Below the pieces are notes generated by a model. The model did no database searches, was not told the origin of the DNA, and saw only the letters and a program-made list of their open reading frames with translations. Positions 33,548 through 45,687 of a DNA stretch of 64,000 bases are shown in pieces; within the stretch, counting starts at the first letter, position 1; each line of letters starts with the position of its first letter. The stretch lies in contig NW_019211457.1 of the NCBI RefSeq assembly GCF_002443255.2, positions 37,671,126-37,735,125 on the forward strand, in the 5' to 3' direction. The translations under genes were made by a program, and so were the position numbers. Origin of the DNA: Varroa destructor. Its lineage: Eukaryota > Arthropoda > Arachnida > Mesostigmata > Varroidae.

Positions 33548-34957
33548 ATGTCGTCAGACTATAATGATCACGCATCAGCGAAGCGGCGCTATATGCACGT
33601 CGCATTCGCAGCTTACCTCGGATCACTGTCGATTGGCCTGGCTGTCGGTTTTTCATCACCGGCTATGGAGGAATTGGCAGGCGAATTCGACAAATTAGAC
33701 AAGTCGTTATTTGGGAGTATCCTGACAATCGGCGCCCTTATCGGCGGACTTTTAGCTGGTGTTGCTGGTGAAAAAATTGGTCGCAGAGGCACGATTCTAG
33801 CCACGACAGGGCTGTTTTCCGTTGGCTGGCTGCTGGTCCTTACCAGACAGAACGCAGCTATGCTCTATAGTGCCCGCTTTATTCTAGGGACAGCATGTGG
33901 TATTAATTGTATGATAGTGCCTGTCTACTTGGGAGAGGTGAGCACTCCAGAACACCGTGGAATGCTGGGTACTGGTCATCAATTTAGCACTGTTTTCGGC
34001 GTCTTTATAGCCTACTGTTTAGGTTCTGTCATCAATGTGACACTGTTAGCCATAGCATCCTTGGTGCCCGTCGCAGCTACCACCATTATGTTCTTTATGC
34101 CCGAATCACCAACTTGGCTGGTCAAAAAGGGCAGACCCGACACCGAGCTCATGTTTTCCCTATACTCTCTCTTCGGGCGAACAAGGTACGCGGAGGCGCA
34201 ACGCGATATTCTAATGGACTTAAAAGAAGACGACGGCAGCTATTTTACTATCTCGGATATGGTCAGACCCCCAATTCTGAAGCCACTTGGTCTGGCACTG
34301 TCGCTCATGTTTCTCCAGCAAATGTCGGGCATTAACGCTGTGATTTTCTACATGAAGGACATTTTCGCATCAGCCAAGACATCGATAGATGAAAACGTGG
34401 AGGCTATCATCATCGGCGGGATTCAAGTCATCTTTACGATTCCGACTGCCATCATGATTGATCGTGCTGGCCGTCGCGTTCTTCTGCACATTGCTGGCAT
34501 CATTGAAGCCGTTGGGTTGGCCCTGCTCATTAGTTTCTACCTAATAAAGCACAGTTATCCAGAAACAGCTAGTCACATGGCATTCCTTCCTGTGAGCGCT
34601 TTGTCACTCTACGTGACTGGATTTGCAATAGGCTACGGGCCCATACCCTGGTTAATGATGGGCGAACTGATTCCTGATCGGGCTCGTGGCGTTGGCACAG
34701 GCCTCTTAACCGCGTTTAACTGGTTCTGCGCTTTTCTGGTCACAAATTTGTTCCCAAAGATAATGGACCACTTTGGAGAAGAGGTGGCCTATGGAATCTT
34801 TTTAGGTATAGTGAGTATCGGCGTCATCTACGTTTTCGTCTTTATACCAGAAACAAAGGGTAAGACCTTTGAGGAAATCGAAATAATGTTCCAGAGTCCA
34901 CAATTAGACATATCGATCGAAAGCGGCGGCCAAAGGAATGGTTTGCAAGTCGTGTAG
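33548..34957 (+). CDS. MFS sugar porter, facilitated trehalose/hexose transporter (Tret1-like)
   Basis: 469 aa from ATG 33548 (A at -3), twelve predicted membrane segments, probably plasma membrane. All sugar-porter signatures are present: EKIGRR (75-80) in loop 2-3, PESPTWL (185-191) after TM6, QQMSGIN (257-263) in TM7, DRAGRR (305-310) in loop 8-9, GPIPW (364-368) in TM10 and PETKGKT (434-440) after TM12. This is the SLC2/GLUT8-Tret1 group that carries trehalose or hexoses by facilitated diffusion in arthropods; the substrate cannot be read from sequence. The entire coding region is in one exon, unusual beside the heavily split vinculin. In the PESPRW-type motif arginine is replaced by threonine. 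Confidence 0.9.
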   Translation: MSSDYNDHASAKRRYMHVAFAAYLGSLSIGLAVGFSSPAMEELAGEFDKLDKSLFGSILTIGALIGGLLAGVAGEKIGRRGTILATTGLFSVGWLLVLTRQNAAMLYSARFILGTACGINCMIVPVYLGEVSTPEHRGMLGTGHQFSTVFGVFIAYCLGSVINVTLLAIASLVPVAATTIMFFMPESPTWLVKKGRPDTELMFSLYSLFGRTRYAEAQRDILMDLKEDDGSYFTISDMVRPPILKPLGLALSLMFLQQMSGINAVIFYMKDIFASAKTSIDENVEAIIIGGIQVIFTIPTAIMIDRAGRRVLLHIAGIIEAVGLALLISFYLIKHSYPETASHMAFLPVSALSLYVTGFAIGYGPIPWLMMGELIPDRARGVGTGLLTAFNWFCAFLVTNLFPKIMDHFGEEVAYGIFLGIVSIGVIYVFVFIPETKGKTFEEIEIMFQSPQLDISIESGGQRNGLQVV

Positions 34958-37900
34958 CACGAGAAGAGTCAGATCACAGTCACGAACTCTGCTACTGTTA
35001 TATGCATTTATGAAGTAATAACTAACCATTGGTGTCAACGTACGCTGACTAAGACTAATGAAGACGATGTGCAAAACATTCACATATAAATTATGTAACA
35101 CATACAACTACAAAATAGTATAGCCAGGTTGCCAAAACGTATGATAAGATCTTGAAGAATTCCAATGACGATCGTGATGATGTAGCTATAGTAGAAATAA
35201 TGACTCGATCATAACGTCTTATATATAATATGATAATTAATTTATATTATTTTACAATGCAAAAAACACTTCTGCTAGTTTTTCCTTGGTTCTGTTATGT
35301 CACAGACTGCGTGAGCATTGGACGAAATACACATTTTAATATTTATACAATATATAGCCAAAAAACCATTCAACATATTGGTAGATCAAAGCCGTCATAC
35401 ATATTTCAAATCAGACCAGTAGCATTTTACGTCAGAGTGAACGGGATAAATAATAATAATAATTAAGAAAGAAAAACTTTGATGGTGGTGTAATAGTAGT
35501 TTACCGATCGTATTAATGCAAAAACAGTAGACCCCGCTATATGACAATCAACTTAAATTAATTAATTAAATTGTATATATATAAGTTCGGCGGAAGTTTA
35601 CGTTGCACTTCTGCTATTGGCAAATCTGCGTGAGCTTACATGATGAAGATGAATCTTTTTTGCCATAACATTCCCATGTGGAAATGCGAAAACATTTGTT
35701 TCGCTCTTAATATCATATTGATTTGACGACTTCATCACTCATTTTTGTAAAATCTATGTGAAAACATTTGTAGAGGGCGGAAAGGTTTAGTATCATGACT
35801 CATTAAAAATGTTTGGTTATGTTTCTTTAGAGGTCCCTTTCATTCTGGATACTTTTGCGAGCTTCGCGAACTTTTTTTTAGTCAGAATATAACCCCTAAA
35901 ATGTAACGACTATGGATACTTATACATTTTTTTTTGTTCCAGTTAACACTGGACGTATATCTTCTAGTCGATTTAATCAGTCATCTACGTCGATGACTGC
36001 GGAGTGGTCTTGAATGATTTGCCCTAAGATATTACTTAGTTAATGATTGTTTTATGGCTGGCACTGCGGAAAAATATGTGATGGTCGCAGTTGCTGATTC
36101 AAATCACCTGGAAGGGAGTGAAGCACAAATCATCATTTTCCTATATGCACCTGTTATATTTTCATTGAACCTAGATTGTACCACTGTATTTTCCGATTAT
36201 TGAAGTATTGTTGTACTTGTAAGAAAACCAATAGAAGCTCCGAATTAATTATAATTATGTAATTCAAGTTGTGCTTGTGCTTCGCTGGTTATACTCACTT
36301 TCGAAAGCTTACTTTTGGCTTATAGATAATATAGAACGTAATATTTAGATATATCTGAAGAACAAGCCGCGTTTGACGCTTGACAGGGCCATTGTGGACA
36401 AGGCAGCCCTGGAAGAGTAAAACACCTTCCACGATTAAGTAGAACTTCTGGGAATTTTGCTGAATGTAAAGCCTAGGTCAAAAAAAGGCACAAAAGGAAA
36501 GGCCACTCGCGTATCCTTATGTCTTTTTAATAAATAAAGCATACGTTTCAAATAAACCATTTTTCTACTTAAGTCTAATATACCAATATAGCTGGCAGGT
36601 GATTATGGAATCAACATAATGTGCAACATTCATATTATTACCAAGGAACCAGCGGGAACAATAATAGCCTAACTCCCAACATACGAGACACTAAATAAGT
36701 TACCTTATTATGTTTTTTCCAGCCCTTCATATCAGCCTGCCACTCCAGTTAGATCACTTTTTAGTATTGGAAATAAACCTTCCCCTTTGTAGTCTTTTGA
36801 GGTCTGCATAAGCAAAGCCCAACATATGTGTGTTTATGTTTACCTAGTAGGACTAGACGGAGATCAAGACGGTTTCTTTTACATGAACTGACGTTCATGT
36901 AGGGTACCTTGCCGTACGGCCACTGTTTGTTGCAATAGAGTGCACCCGACCAACAATATCGTGGAGCAACAGCATAGCATAGCAGTATACGCCGATAAGG
37001 CCTCAGTAGATCTTTTGTTGATCGCCACTTTGTGGGTATCCTCAAATAATTTCTTTTCGATTTGGTAGACAGTTTGCTTTTCCCGATTAAAGGAAATGCC
37101 TATGGGAGAATCGCCACGATCATCATCTAAGTTAGAGTACGATTAGTAAAGTGAAGTCCCTGGATGGTTTTCGTAGCAGATGGAGTCGACGGACACACAA
37201 GAACAGAGAAGACTTTTGCCTGGAATACCGATGTCTCACGCACCTTGGAAGTATTTTGTGGCTAGCAATCGACAATAACGCGGGCCGTAAAGCAATGTAA
37301 GCTTTTATAGACATTAACAGTGTATATTGCCTTCGTAGAGAATGAAAACAGTCCCTAAATTCCCCATGGTCTGGGTCAATAATTTGTCCTGAATAGGCAC
37401 AAGTATTTTTCTCGTATTTTCTTATGCTTAGATAGTGGCAGATGAAAACTACTGCAATGGCTGTCTCTGGTAGCAACTGAAGGACTCAATTCGTAACAAA
37501 AACGGATTCGTGTTGAATTCTCAGCTGAAGTATAGTGTCATTGAAGGGTGCTCACAAAAGAAGGGCAGCTGATGAGAACATATGCAGTTGAAATATAGTA
37601 GTCGATTCAGGCTGTCGTTTACCGTTACAACACGCGTATTTTTTGTTCAGCACTGAAATTTCGTGGCATCGATATTTCCAGCTGAAAGCCTATTGCCCGC
37701 CTAATTTCAAAATACAAACACTTCAAATAATTTGCCAGTGAAAACTTACCTCAGCTCAGGATCCACATAAAACCTCCCTATTCATCGTGGACGTTCTGTG
37801 AAATATGAATGATCGAGTAAGCGCTATTGCAGCCATACCATGCATTAGCAAAACGAATCTAGCAAGTTGCATCGAAGATCTTGGAGAATGAACAAAGTTG

Positions 37901-39413
37901 CAGGATTTTCTACTTATTCAGTAGATATAGGTGCCTTCCGGATTGAAGCTAAATGGATCGATAAAAACTACCAGGTGAAAAGATCTTTGGAGGATGACAG
38001 CTGGTACCTTTTGCTTTGTAAAACCGCTGTGATCCCGTCGACAAAAAAGAGAATAAAAAAGCTATATATACGCTGTTACTACCCATACAAATCGTGCTTA
38101 GTGGACAGAAATGTTTCTCAAGCAAGCTCTCGACTGGAAATATTTCCTACGTTTCCGGAGACCATTATTGGAATATCCCTGCGGCTTACTTTAACTTATT
38201 TAGGTATCGACCGTTGCTATTGATGTCAAATGCGTTGTTTTGTCCGCCGGTCAGGCTAACCTGACTGAGTAAATGCAAGGCCAAATGCCCCAACGTGTTT
38301 ACCAGTCGCAATTTGAGGAAAAAAGTTGCTAAACTGTTTTTTTTATATGTAAGTAATTCGAAGTAAAATATTAACTGTGCTATTATAATTAGATGTTATT
38401 GCATCAAATTCCAGTCCTCTTCATTCAATACAGGTTTCATCTCGTTTTTTTTCCAAAAAAACCTATTCCCGCTAAAGCCCTTTTCAGGAATCCTTTGGGA
38501 CGCTAAAGGGTAAATACTATGAAATGTAGTAAGGACAGGAGGCTTAAATTATGATCGTAAAGACCATGCCGGTCAAGGGCAGCCGCATCTCGAACTTGTA
38601 GTACTTATAGTAAAGACTTACTGAAGCTTCCTTGAATTTAATGAACTGGTGAGAGGATACGTATTTGAATGATCGGCGGGCCATCTGCACTACCGAAAAA
38701 TTCTCCGCGGTTCCCATACTGTAACGTGCTTATACCGCGGATCGAACTCTATTGATATGCAACTGTATATAAATATATATCAAGATTTACAATCAGATGC
38801 CAACAACAAATACGAAGTACGCAACTCGACCCTTGTTATCAAAGGCCCTGCATTAGGCGTTATCTACCCATGGACCGTTTTGCTAGTTTGAATTCTATTA
38901 TACAATACAATGTCTACATGGTATTAAAGAGGTCATTTTATGTTGGCAAACTCATAGTTGGCAGCCAGTAACACGCGCGGTGCATTGGAGAATTCATCTA
39001 CGTCATAACTTCCAAAAAAACCTTAAAAGTCTATGACATTTATTCGTAATATCAGTCCCAATTGGATCGAATATTTATGCTTAATGGCAGGTGCAAACAA
39101 AAGCGTACCGTGTATGAATCTCGATCTAAAGTAGGACAATGTATTCAAGGACAAACAGCTCGAGATTAGGTCTATAGCAGAAGCACCATTTGAAATGAGA
39201 GGACATGCTAATGCGAGATTAATGATCCTTTGCGCCAGTAACCCAAACTGGCATAAAATGTTTACTATACAAAAAATATATCTGCAGACTATCAATTTTT
39301 CATCATAGCAAAACAAAGTTTCGTGTATTGTGACTTTGATGAGTGTCCTACACCTTAAGGTCAATAGTCAGAAAGAATGCTTAATAGCGATCCCAAATGT
39401 AACGCCACGACCT

Positions 39414-39454
39414 CGCATTGTAACCCTCTTTTATAAAAAGTGGGTTACAATGCG
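39414..39454. repeat. 41-nt near-perfect hairpin
   Basis: Arms CGCATTGTAACCC (39414-39426) and GGGTTACAATGCG (39442-39454) are perfectly complementary. After one T-T mismatch a second 5-bp stem (CTTTT/AAAAG) closes on a 3-nt loop. It would form a very stable stem in RNA or cruciform in DNA. Confidence 0.85.
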
Positions 39455-42400
39455 AATGCAGTAAAGTCACGAGCCAGTGTGGCATCCGGTCCCGAATGTT
39501 GCATTTGGTGACGAAACTCTGGGCATTCAGTTATACGTTCAGGGCGCTTTAATCAAACCGGAGGACAATAAGATCAATTCTAGCCGTGGACAATGCGTTT
39601 TCTTCACGTTCCACGTGGCACCTTGGTAGAATTAGGATGGCAATGGCCAGGCGGCGACCGTCAGGCTGGGCCCCGGCCGGCTGTTGGTTTGCCATCCGTG
39701 GGCAACACAGATGACGTGCATTGGCTCATCCTCGTTGAGAAGAAGTGGAACACAAAAAAGTCAAATAGAAGCAAGTTATATGGCTGAAAGCACACAAACG
39801 TGCACGATTGCTTTCGTGGAAACTGAGCAAGCGGTCGATGTTACATCTTCATTACTCTTTCCCTTTCGTCTCGCCTCTAGTTTTCCAACGGCATTTTGGT
39901 AAATTAATTTATTCGAAACGTAGCGAATGCAGACATGGACGTATACTGGTCAAGCGACATCATCGCCGCCGCGGCGGCAGAGACACGATGCATAACCCCC
40001 GTCCCATCCGTCGGTTCTGAAAAGATGACAAACAGAAAGAAAACTACGGGTAAACGGCGGATCTATATGCCGCTGTAATTTGAAAAGCAGATTAGAGTAT
40101 ACCATGCGCACTATGCGTAAACTCCATCTGGGATAACCATCGTGATTTCAATTCTGGCCATGACGGAAAAGTGTGCAGGCTGCCTACCAAGGCTGAAGAT
40201 TTTCACGGGTCGCTGCAGCGTACGAGGCCCTTATGCTCTGTGTTACTATCGACTTTAAACTAAACAAAACTAAACATGCATAAAATATTAGAGTACTTTT
40301 AAAAACCTAAAAAGTCATGTTATCCAGATGGGTTCATGGATTCTTTGTGTCGTGTACCCATCATTTCGTGATGAGTTTGACGATAAATGTTTGTTGTTCT
40401 ATTGAAATATTACTATAGCCAACGGCTGCTTTTGGCGCCAGCCTTCTCTGATATCAGACCGCTATGACAAAGACAGTTAACCTGACATTAAATTGCACCT
40501 CATTATTTAATGTATCGTATAATTACTGTCAAAATAGACAGTCATTTACGCTTTACTCAGCTGGTTGACTGACTGCACGATGTCAGTATATCGGGATGCA
40601 CCAAGTATCATCTATGAAGCTGCATGTCGGCACGCTAGATGCTTTTAGAAGACGTGCCTAGCAAAAATACCTTACCTGATATCGAAAAATATCTGTCTAA
40701 ATTTATTGTCAGAAATATGTTTTTTTTCCATAAATTCTAATTGAAAATTCGTAACTACACGTGGTCAGTTACACATCATCTATAGCATCATAGGGTATAG
40801 GTGCATATTGTGCTCCAATATTAGCCATGCTTTCAGGTGGTTACATTTGAGGTGAGATCTAAGCGTCGTCAGCTATTTCCAAAGAGGTAATAATGATTTG
40901 GCCACAGACGACGAAGACGACCAATCAAATTCGAACACCCAGAACTATTTAGTTATCCAAAAACATCATTCTGATCATATGAAGTGATTAAAATTAATTT
41001 TCTCTACGTTTTTTTTTTTTTCGAAATAAATCTAAAGGCAGCTTGACTAAGCGCGCTATAAATCCGGGTATAATAAGCTAATTAGTATTGTTTAATTGAT
41101 CTAATGTGTTTCGCCGGTGAGCAATCGGAGCGTTTTATATAAGAACATGGCGGACGCAAATGTATATGCCAGAGTACTCGCTGGATTGCTACAGTCAATA
41201 TTAAGCTAGTGGTTTGCTAGGTTTTTCCACGTGTCACTGACGTTTGCCGATTGTATTGAAGACAAAGTTGACGCTACCAACGTTTTACCTTAACTTTAAT
41301 GGCTAGTTCGTAATTGGGCGGAGGGTTTATCTGTTGACCCTGTACATGGTGAGACGCAAGAATGCAGGCTACACGCCCAACTATTATGGGAAACCAAATC
41401 AATACTTGGGCGTAGGCGAGTTCCTATAAGAACTCACGTTTTTATGTAGTCTCTGTTCGATGGACGATGATGAAAAGCACGAAACAAAAGCCACGTTGGG
41501 GCAATCGAGGACCCTTGAAAGCTAATGAACCTTTTTGCCTGGACCCGAATCATCTGGGCGTTCGAAAGGTTATCAGCAGCATTTAGCCTAATTACCTTTT
41601 AAATAAATTAATTTGCAGATACAATGGAGGAAGCTAGACAGGATTAACATGAAAGTAAAGATCTTTAATGTGAATTTCCGCGATGCAGCTTGCCTGTACT
41701 ACGTTAAGTAAACCCCACTGTTAATACCAGACCCCAAATAATAACCAATAGAAACGCACGAAGCTCCTTTCCCCATACTATCTGTTATCGTATGCAACAA
41801 CGGCGTTTATTTAGCATTTTGTAAAAGAAAACGCTTGTCGATTACGATTACATAAAAGGTGTGAGCTGTCCAACTTAGCTCTGGGGGATGTCTAGGCATT
41901 TCGTAGTTTTCCTCACTTTGATGCGCCTGTCAATGAGGCAGGCAAATCCTCTATGACGGCGCTTCTGCATTGGGCATTACACATAATAACTAGTTATAAG
42001 TTTCTTTTTCGATTACATTATATTCAGTCCATGTTGATGCGCATATTTAAATGGCATTCTACAAAACATGTGCCCGGGTTGGGTTTCTAGTTCAATACAG
42101 ACGGGTGGGTTGCCGCCGAGTATGTTCCTTTCTAAATATGAACCTTTGCCCTGACATAATGTTCTACTAGGCTGATGACGAAGTTTTGATATGATATGCC
42201 AGCAGAAGTAGCAGTTATTACGAGTACTGTCTGTAATTTACGGATGTTTGTCATTAGACCGGGCAGCTTGCCCCCGCGTGCAGGGAGCAGGGGCGGCTTG
42301 TTGTGCTTTTGTTTCACCCCAACTGATAACAGCAGGTCTTCAAGCATGTCCAGAAAAAGATTCAGCTTTTCCGTAGTCGACCGATTGTCTGAAAAAATTA

Positions 42401-44777
42401 CCTGTTGTGCGATGAGCGTTCATTTCAACTATTGTGAAGCTAAAATGGAGGCAACCGTAAATAGTCATCTATAAAATCCTCGGCATCCTCACATAATTCC
42501 GTCCACCATAAACTCAGTAGTTGCCTCCGCTGTTTAACACTCGCGCGCGAACTTTGAAAAATAAGGCGGTCGCCGATTGTTTTTTCGTCTCGAACGAAAC
42601 GTTACGCGACGAATCAACAATAGTATTAAAGGAATACATACAGCATTCGAATGACTCCTTCTGTGTCGTATGTCTCGAACAGCAATATTCTGCCCTCGCA
42701 GGCCTTAGCGGAGGCTTGACGTATTTCCAAATGGCCTTAATGAATAAGCGCTGTCCTGATTACGCCGATTAGAGAAAAGCCATCAAGGTGGTTCGTGACT
42801 GCCGCAAATACTCATTTAAATGTTACCAAGGTTTCAGCAAAATTGGGAAGTGTGACATCTCTACAATTGCCTACAGTTTTTCGCAGATTTTATGCTATTC
42901 GGGTCGCAGAAACTCTTTTTAGTTTAGGATAGTATCTCGGACAAAAACTGTCACTTAATAATTATTGTCGGATCCTTCGACGGGAGCGTAGAGTATTACT
43001 TAATATTCATTAAATAAACTTTTGAAATGCAGCGTGGTTGCATTTAAACGATGGTGATAGCCTCTTGTGAACTTAGAATTGTGTAGTCAGTTATGTCTAA
43101 TAGTAGAACCCGCATTGCCATGCAAAAAGTTTGACATCCCCCTGTACGATTTTTTATTGGAAAAGGCCAATAAAAATGCTCAGAGAATTGTCTTTGTTAT
43201 TTACTCTTTTCCTGCCAAACAACTTCTCCAGATTGTTCGGCATAAAACTCATCCGGTTAGACTTCACCCTTAAACCTGAAGTAGCAGTAGCAGCAAAAAC
43301 AGAATAACCCTCGAGCTCATCCTAACAGCAGTCGCCTTCTCTGTCATCGGAAATTTATTAGAAATACTCTCTCCTAACCTAATCACTGACTTCAAAAAAC
43401 AACTATATAAATCTATTCATTGCCAATTAGATTAGCTTTATGCCCGTCCTACTCGTAAAAACAACACTTAATTCGCAAAGCTCGACTAGTAAACTGATCA
43501 CACCTTGGAGAACATTACCACGAGTGTAAATTATACGTAGCTTCTAGTCGAAACTGGTGGCCAACTAGCTAGCCGATAGCTCCTTTGCGGCAAGGAAGAT
43601 GACGCTCGACATAACGTGGTTAGTTTAAGGCCAATTAAAGGCAACGTCAGGAAGGCTCTTCGGTACTAATCAGCACGAGCTCAAGACGGGTAAATGTAAT
43701 TCTACCACAGTGACCTAAATCTGATCATTGCCTTTTAGATCACTGGGCGAAATTCGATTGCACTTACTTTTCCATAATATATATATACATACAATTCGAT
43801 AAGTTAAATGTTGATAGCTGCTCTGTCAACTAAACGAAAAGTTATTCTGAAGAAGGACACTCTACAGTGGGGGGACTCGTCCAAAGGGCCTAAATAGTGG
43901 GCACCATGAAAATTTGTCCGTGAACCCTGTTCAGCATGGCTTCAGATGATTCGCTTAACAATCTTTACATAGAACAAGCATTATATAGGAACGGCTTCAA
44001 TATCGTAGAAGTTGTTTCCAATCTTGGCGCAATGGAGATAACTTTTATTTGAAGTGATTTTAGCTTCATCATGAATTAAATGATCGATTTTTTAATAATT
44101 CACTTGCGCATGCGTGAATGTATGTATTGATAACTGGCTATCTCACTCACTACTTCTTATCTAATTTATCCTCAAGTCATTTTATGCGCATCAAACATAT
44201 GTTCTACAGTTGGATGCTCCACAAACTTTAACGCGGTGCCCAAGTTGAACTATTTTGTCTTCCCTATATGGTTCCCTATCGTAAGTTTTAGTATCGACTA
44301 TAGAAACGGTAGTTGTAATAAATCATCCATGTTGTCAATGTTATCTGCAGTATATGCAGTGGCATATAGGCTAGTTTGGTGTTTTTGTCTTTTTCAATAT
44401 GAATGGTACTGTGTATGGGCTATTCAGTATATCGATCTACATGTATATAGTACTTAGTATAGAGTATAAAGGCTCTTCCTATTAGTAGTCGGCGTTTCCA
44501 TTTCCTAGCTATTTCCATTCAGCTCGTCTTGCTTAGACACTGTATCGCTTCCTTGTACAGCGGAAAACTTCCGACCATTTAAAGTCCCTCGAGGGATATT
44601 GCTCACATATAATACTAACGAAGCCCCGGCCCCGGGTCAGCGTCTTCACGCTTCCCTTCTTTCGAGGAGCCGGATTTGCCGTCTCGGATGGATGGATTAT
44701 CCATTGTAAGTTGGGAGAACCACCTGCGACCACTCTTATTTAGGCTACTTTGCCAGTTCGTCTCTAACCTTCTTTTT

Positions 44778-44800
44778 ACGACGACGACGACGACGACGAA
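44778..44800. repeat. (ACG)n trinucleotide repeat
   Basis: About seven tandem ACG/CGA units. Confidence 0.85.
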
Positions 44801-44908
44801 CCTTGTTCCTTCACCCATCTAGAAAATCAGGTTAAAATTTGTGGCATGCTGTCGAAAATACTTTGAACCAATTACAAATCAAATAAGTGCAATAATGTTA
44901 TATAATTG

Positions 44909-44911
<3 letters not shown>

Positions 44912-44940
<29 letters not shown>
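44912..44940. repeat. (AT)n microsatellite
   Basis: About 14 AT units. Confidence 0.9.
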
Positions 44941-45280
44941 CTCTGAGAGTCACAATCAGCATCTGCTCTGTTATGCAGTCTTTTCGTTTACGGTGTAGTA
45001 GTAGCAGTAGTTCAACTGGGACTTAACTGGGCAACGATGATGGACTCGGAAGCCTGAATCAATTGAGTAATACTGAAAAATGCTTTATGGAACATGATAG
45101 TTGATCTGTGGATGATGCTACCGCCAAACAGTCATCTTGACAAAATTGAGTTTCGCCAACGGTGAGCCAACGGTGACAGATTTTATTTTCAACAACAGGA
45201 ATCACACGTATTACTATCGCAATGTACGAGCATGCCTTAATCAGAATCTTCCAAACACACTTTTCGGCATACCCTATATA

Positions 45281-45283
<3 letters not shown>

Positions 45284-45339
<56 letters not shown>
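45284..45339. repeat. (TA)n microsatellite
   Basis: About 28 TA units. The YIYIYI-type ORF across it is an artefact. Confidence 0.9.
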
Positions 45340-45343
<4 letters not shown>

Positions 45344-45665
45344 TAGAATGGCAACGATAATAAATTACGACAAAAAGTGCTCATGTTTATCGTTGAAATC
45401 TGACAGGCGATCACTGGGTATCGTTTCGTGGCTTTTTGTCTGCCAGAGAAGCCCTTTCAAGAGCATCCATCAATATTGGACTTACTTTAATTCGGAGTTA
45501 GCCTGGCGCAGTTGGTGAAATTGTAAATGTTTATATTAATATTTGACCCTTGTCTGCAGGAATCGATGTTGAACGTCGATCTTCAAACGATGATAAAAAT
45601 ATGACCTTAGTATCTGTATGTATTTATTTTCATAATCAGAACTCATGATATCATTGATCACCGAC

Positions 45666-45687
45666 TAAAAACCGTATACGGTTTTTA
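45666..45687. repeat. Perfect 22-nt palindrome
   Basis: From TAAAAACCG to CGGTTTTTA, centred on TATA, fully self-complementary with no spacer. Confidence 0.85.

Noticed and set aside
45499..45580. tRNA-like A-box (TAGCCTGGCGCAGTTGGT) possibly marking a tRNA or tRNA-derived SINE
   Set aside because: No matching B-box (GGTTCGANNCC) at the right distance and no cloverleaf could be folded; at best an unrecognisable SINE remnant.
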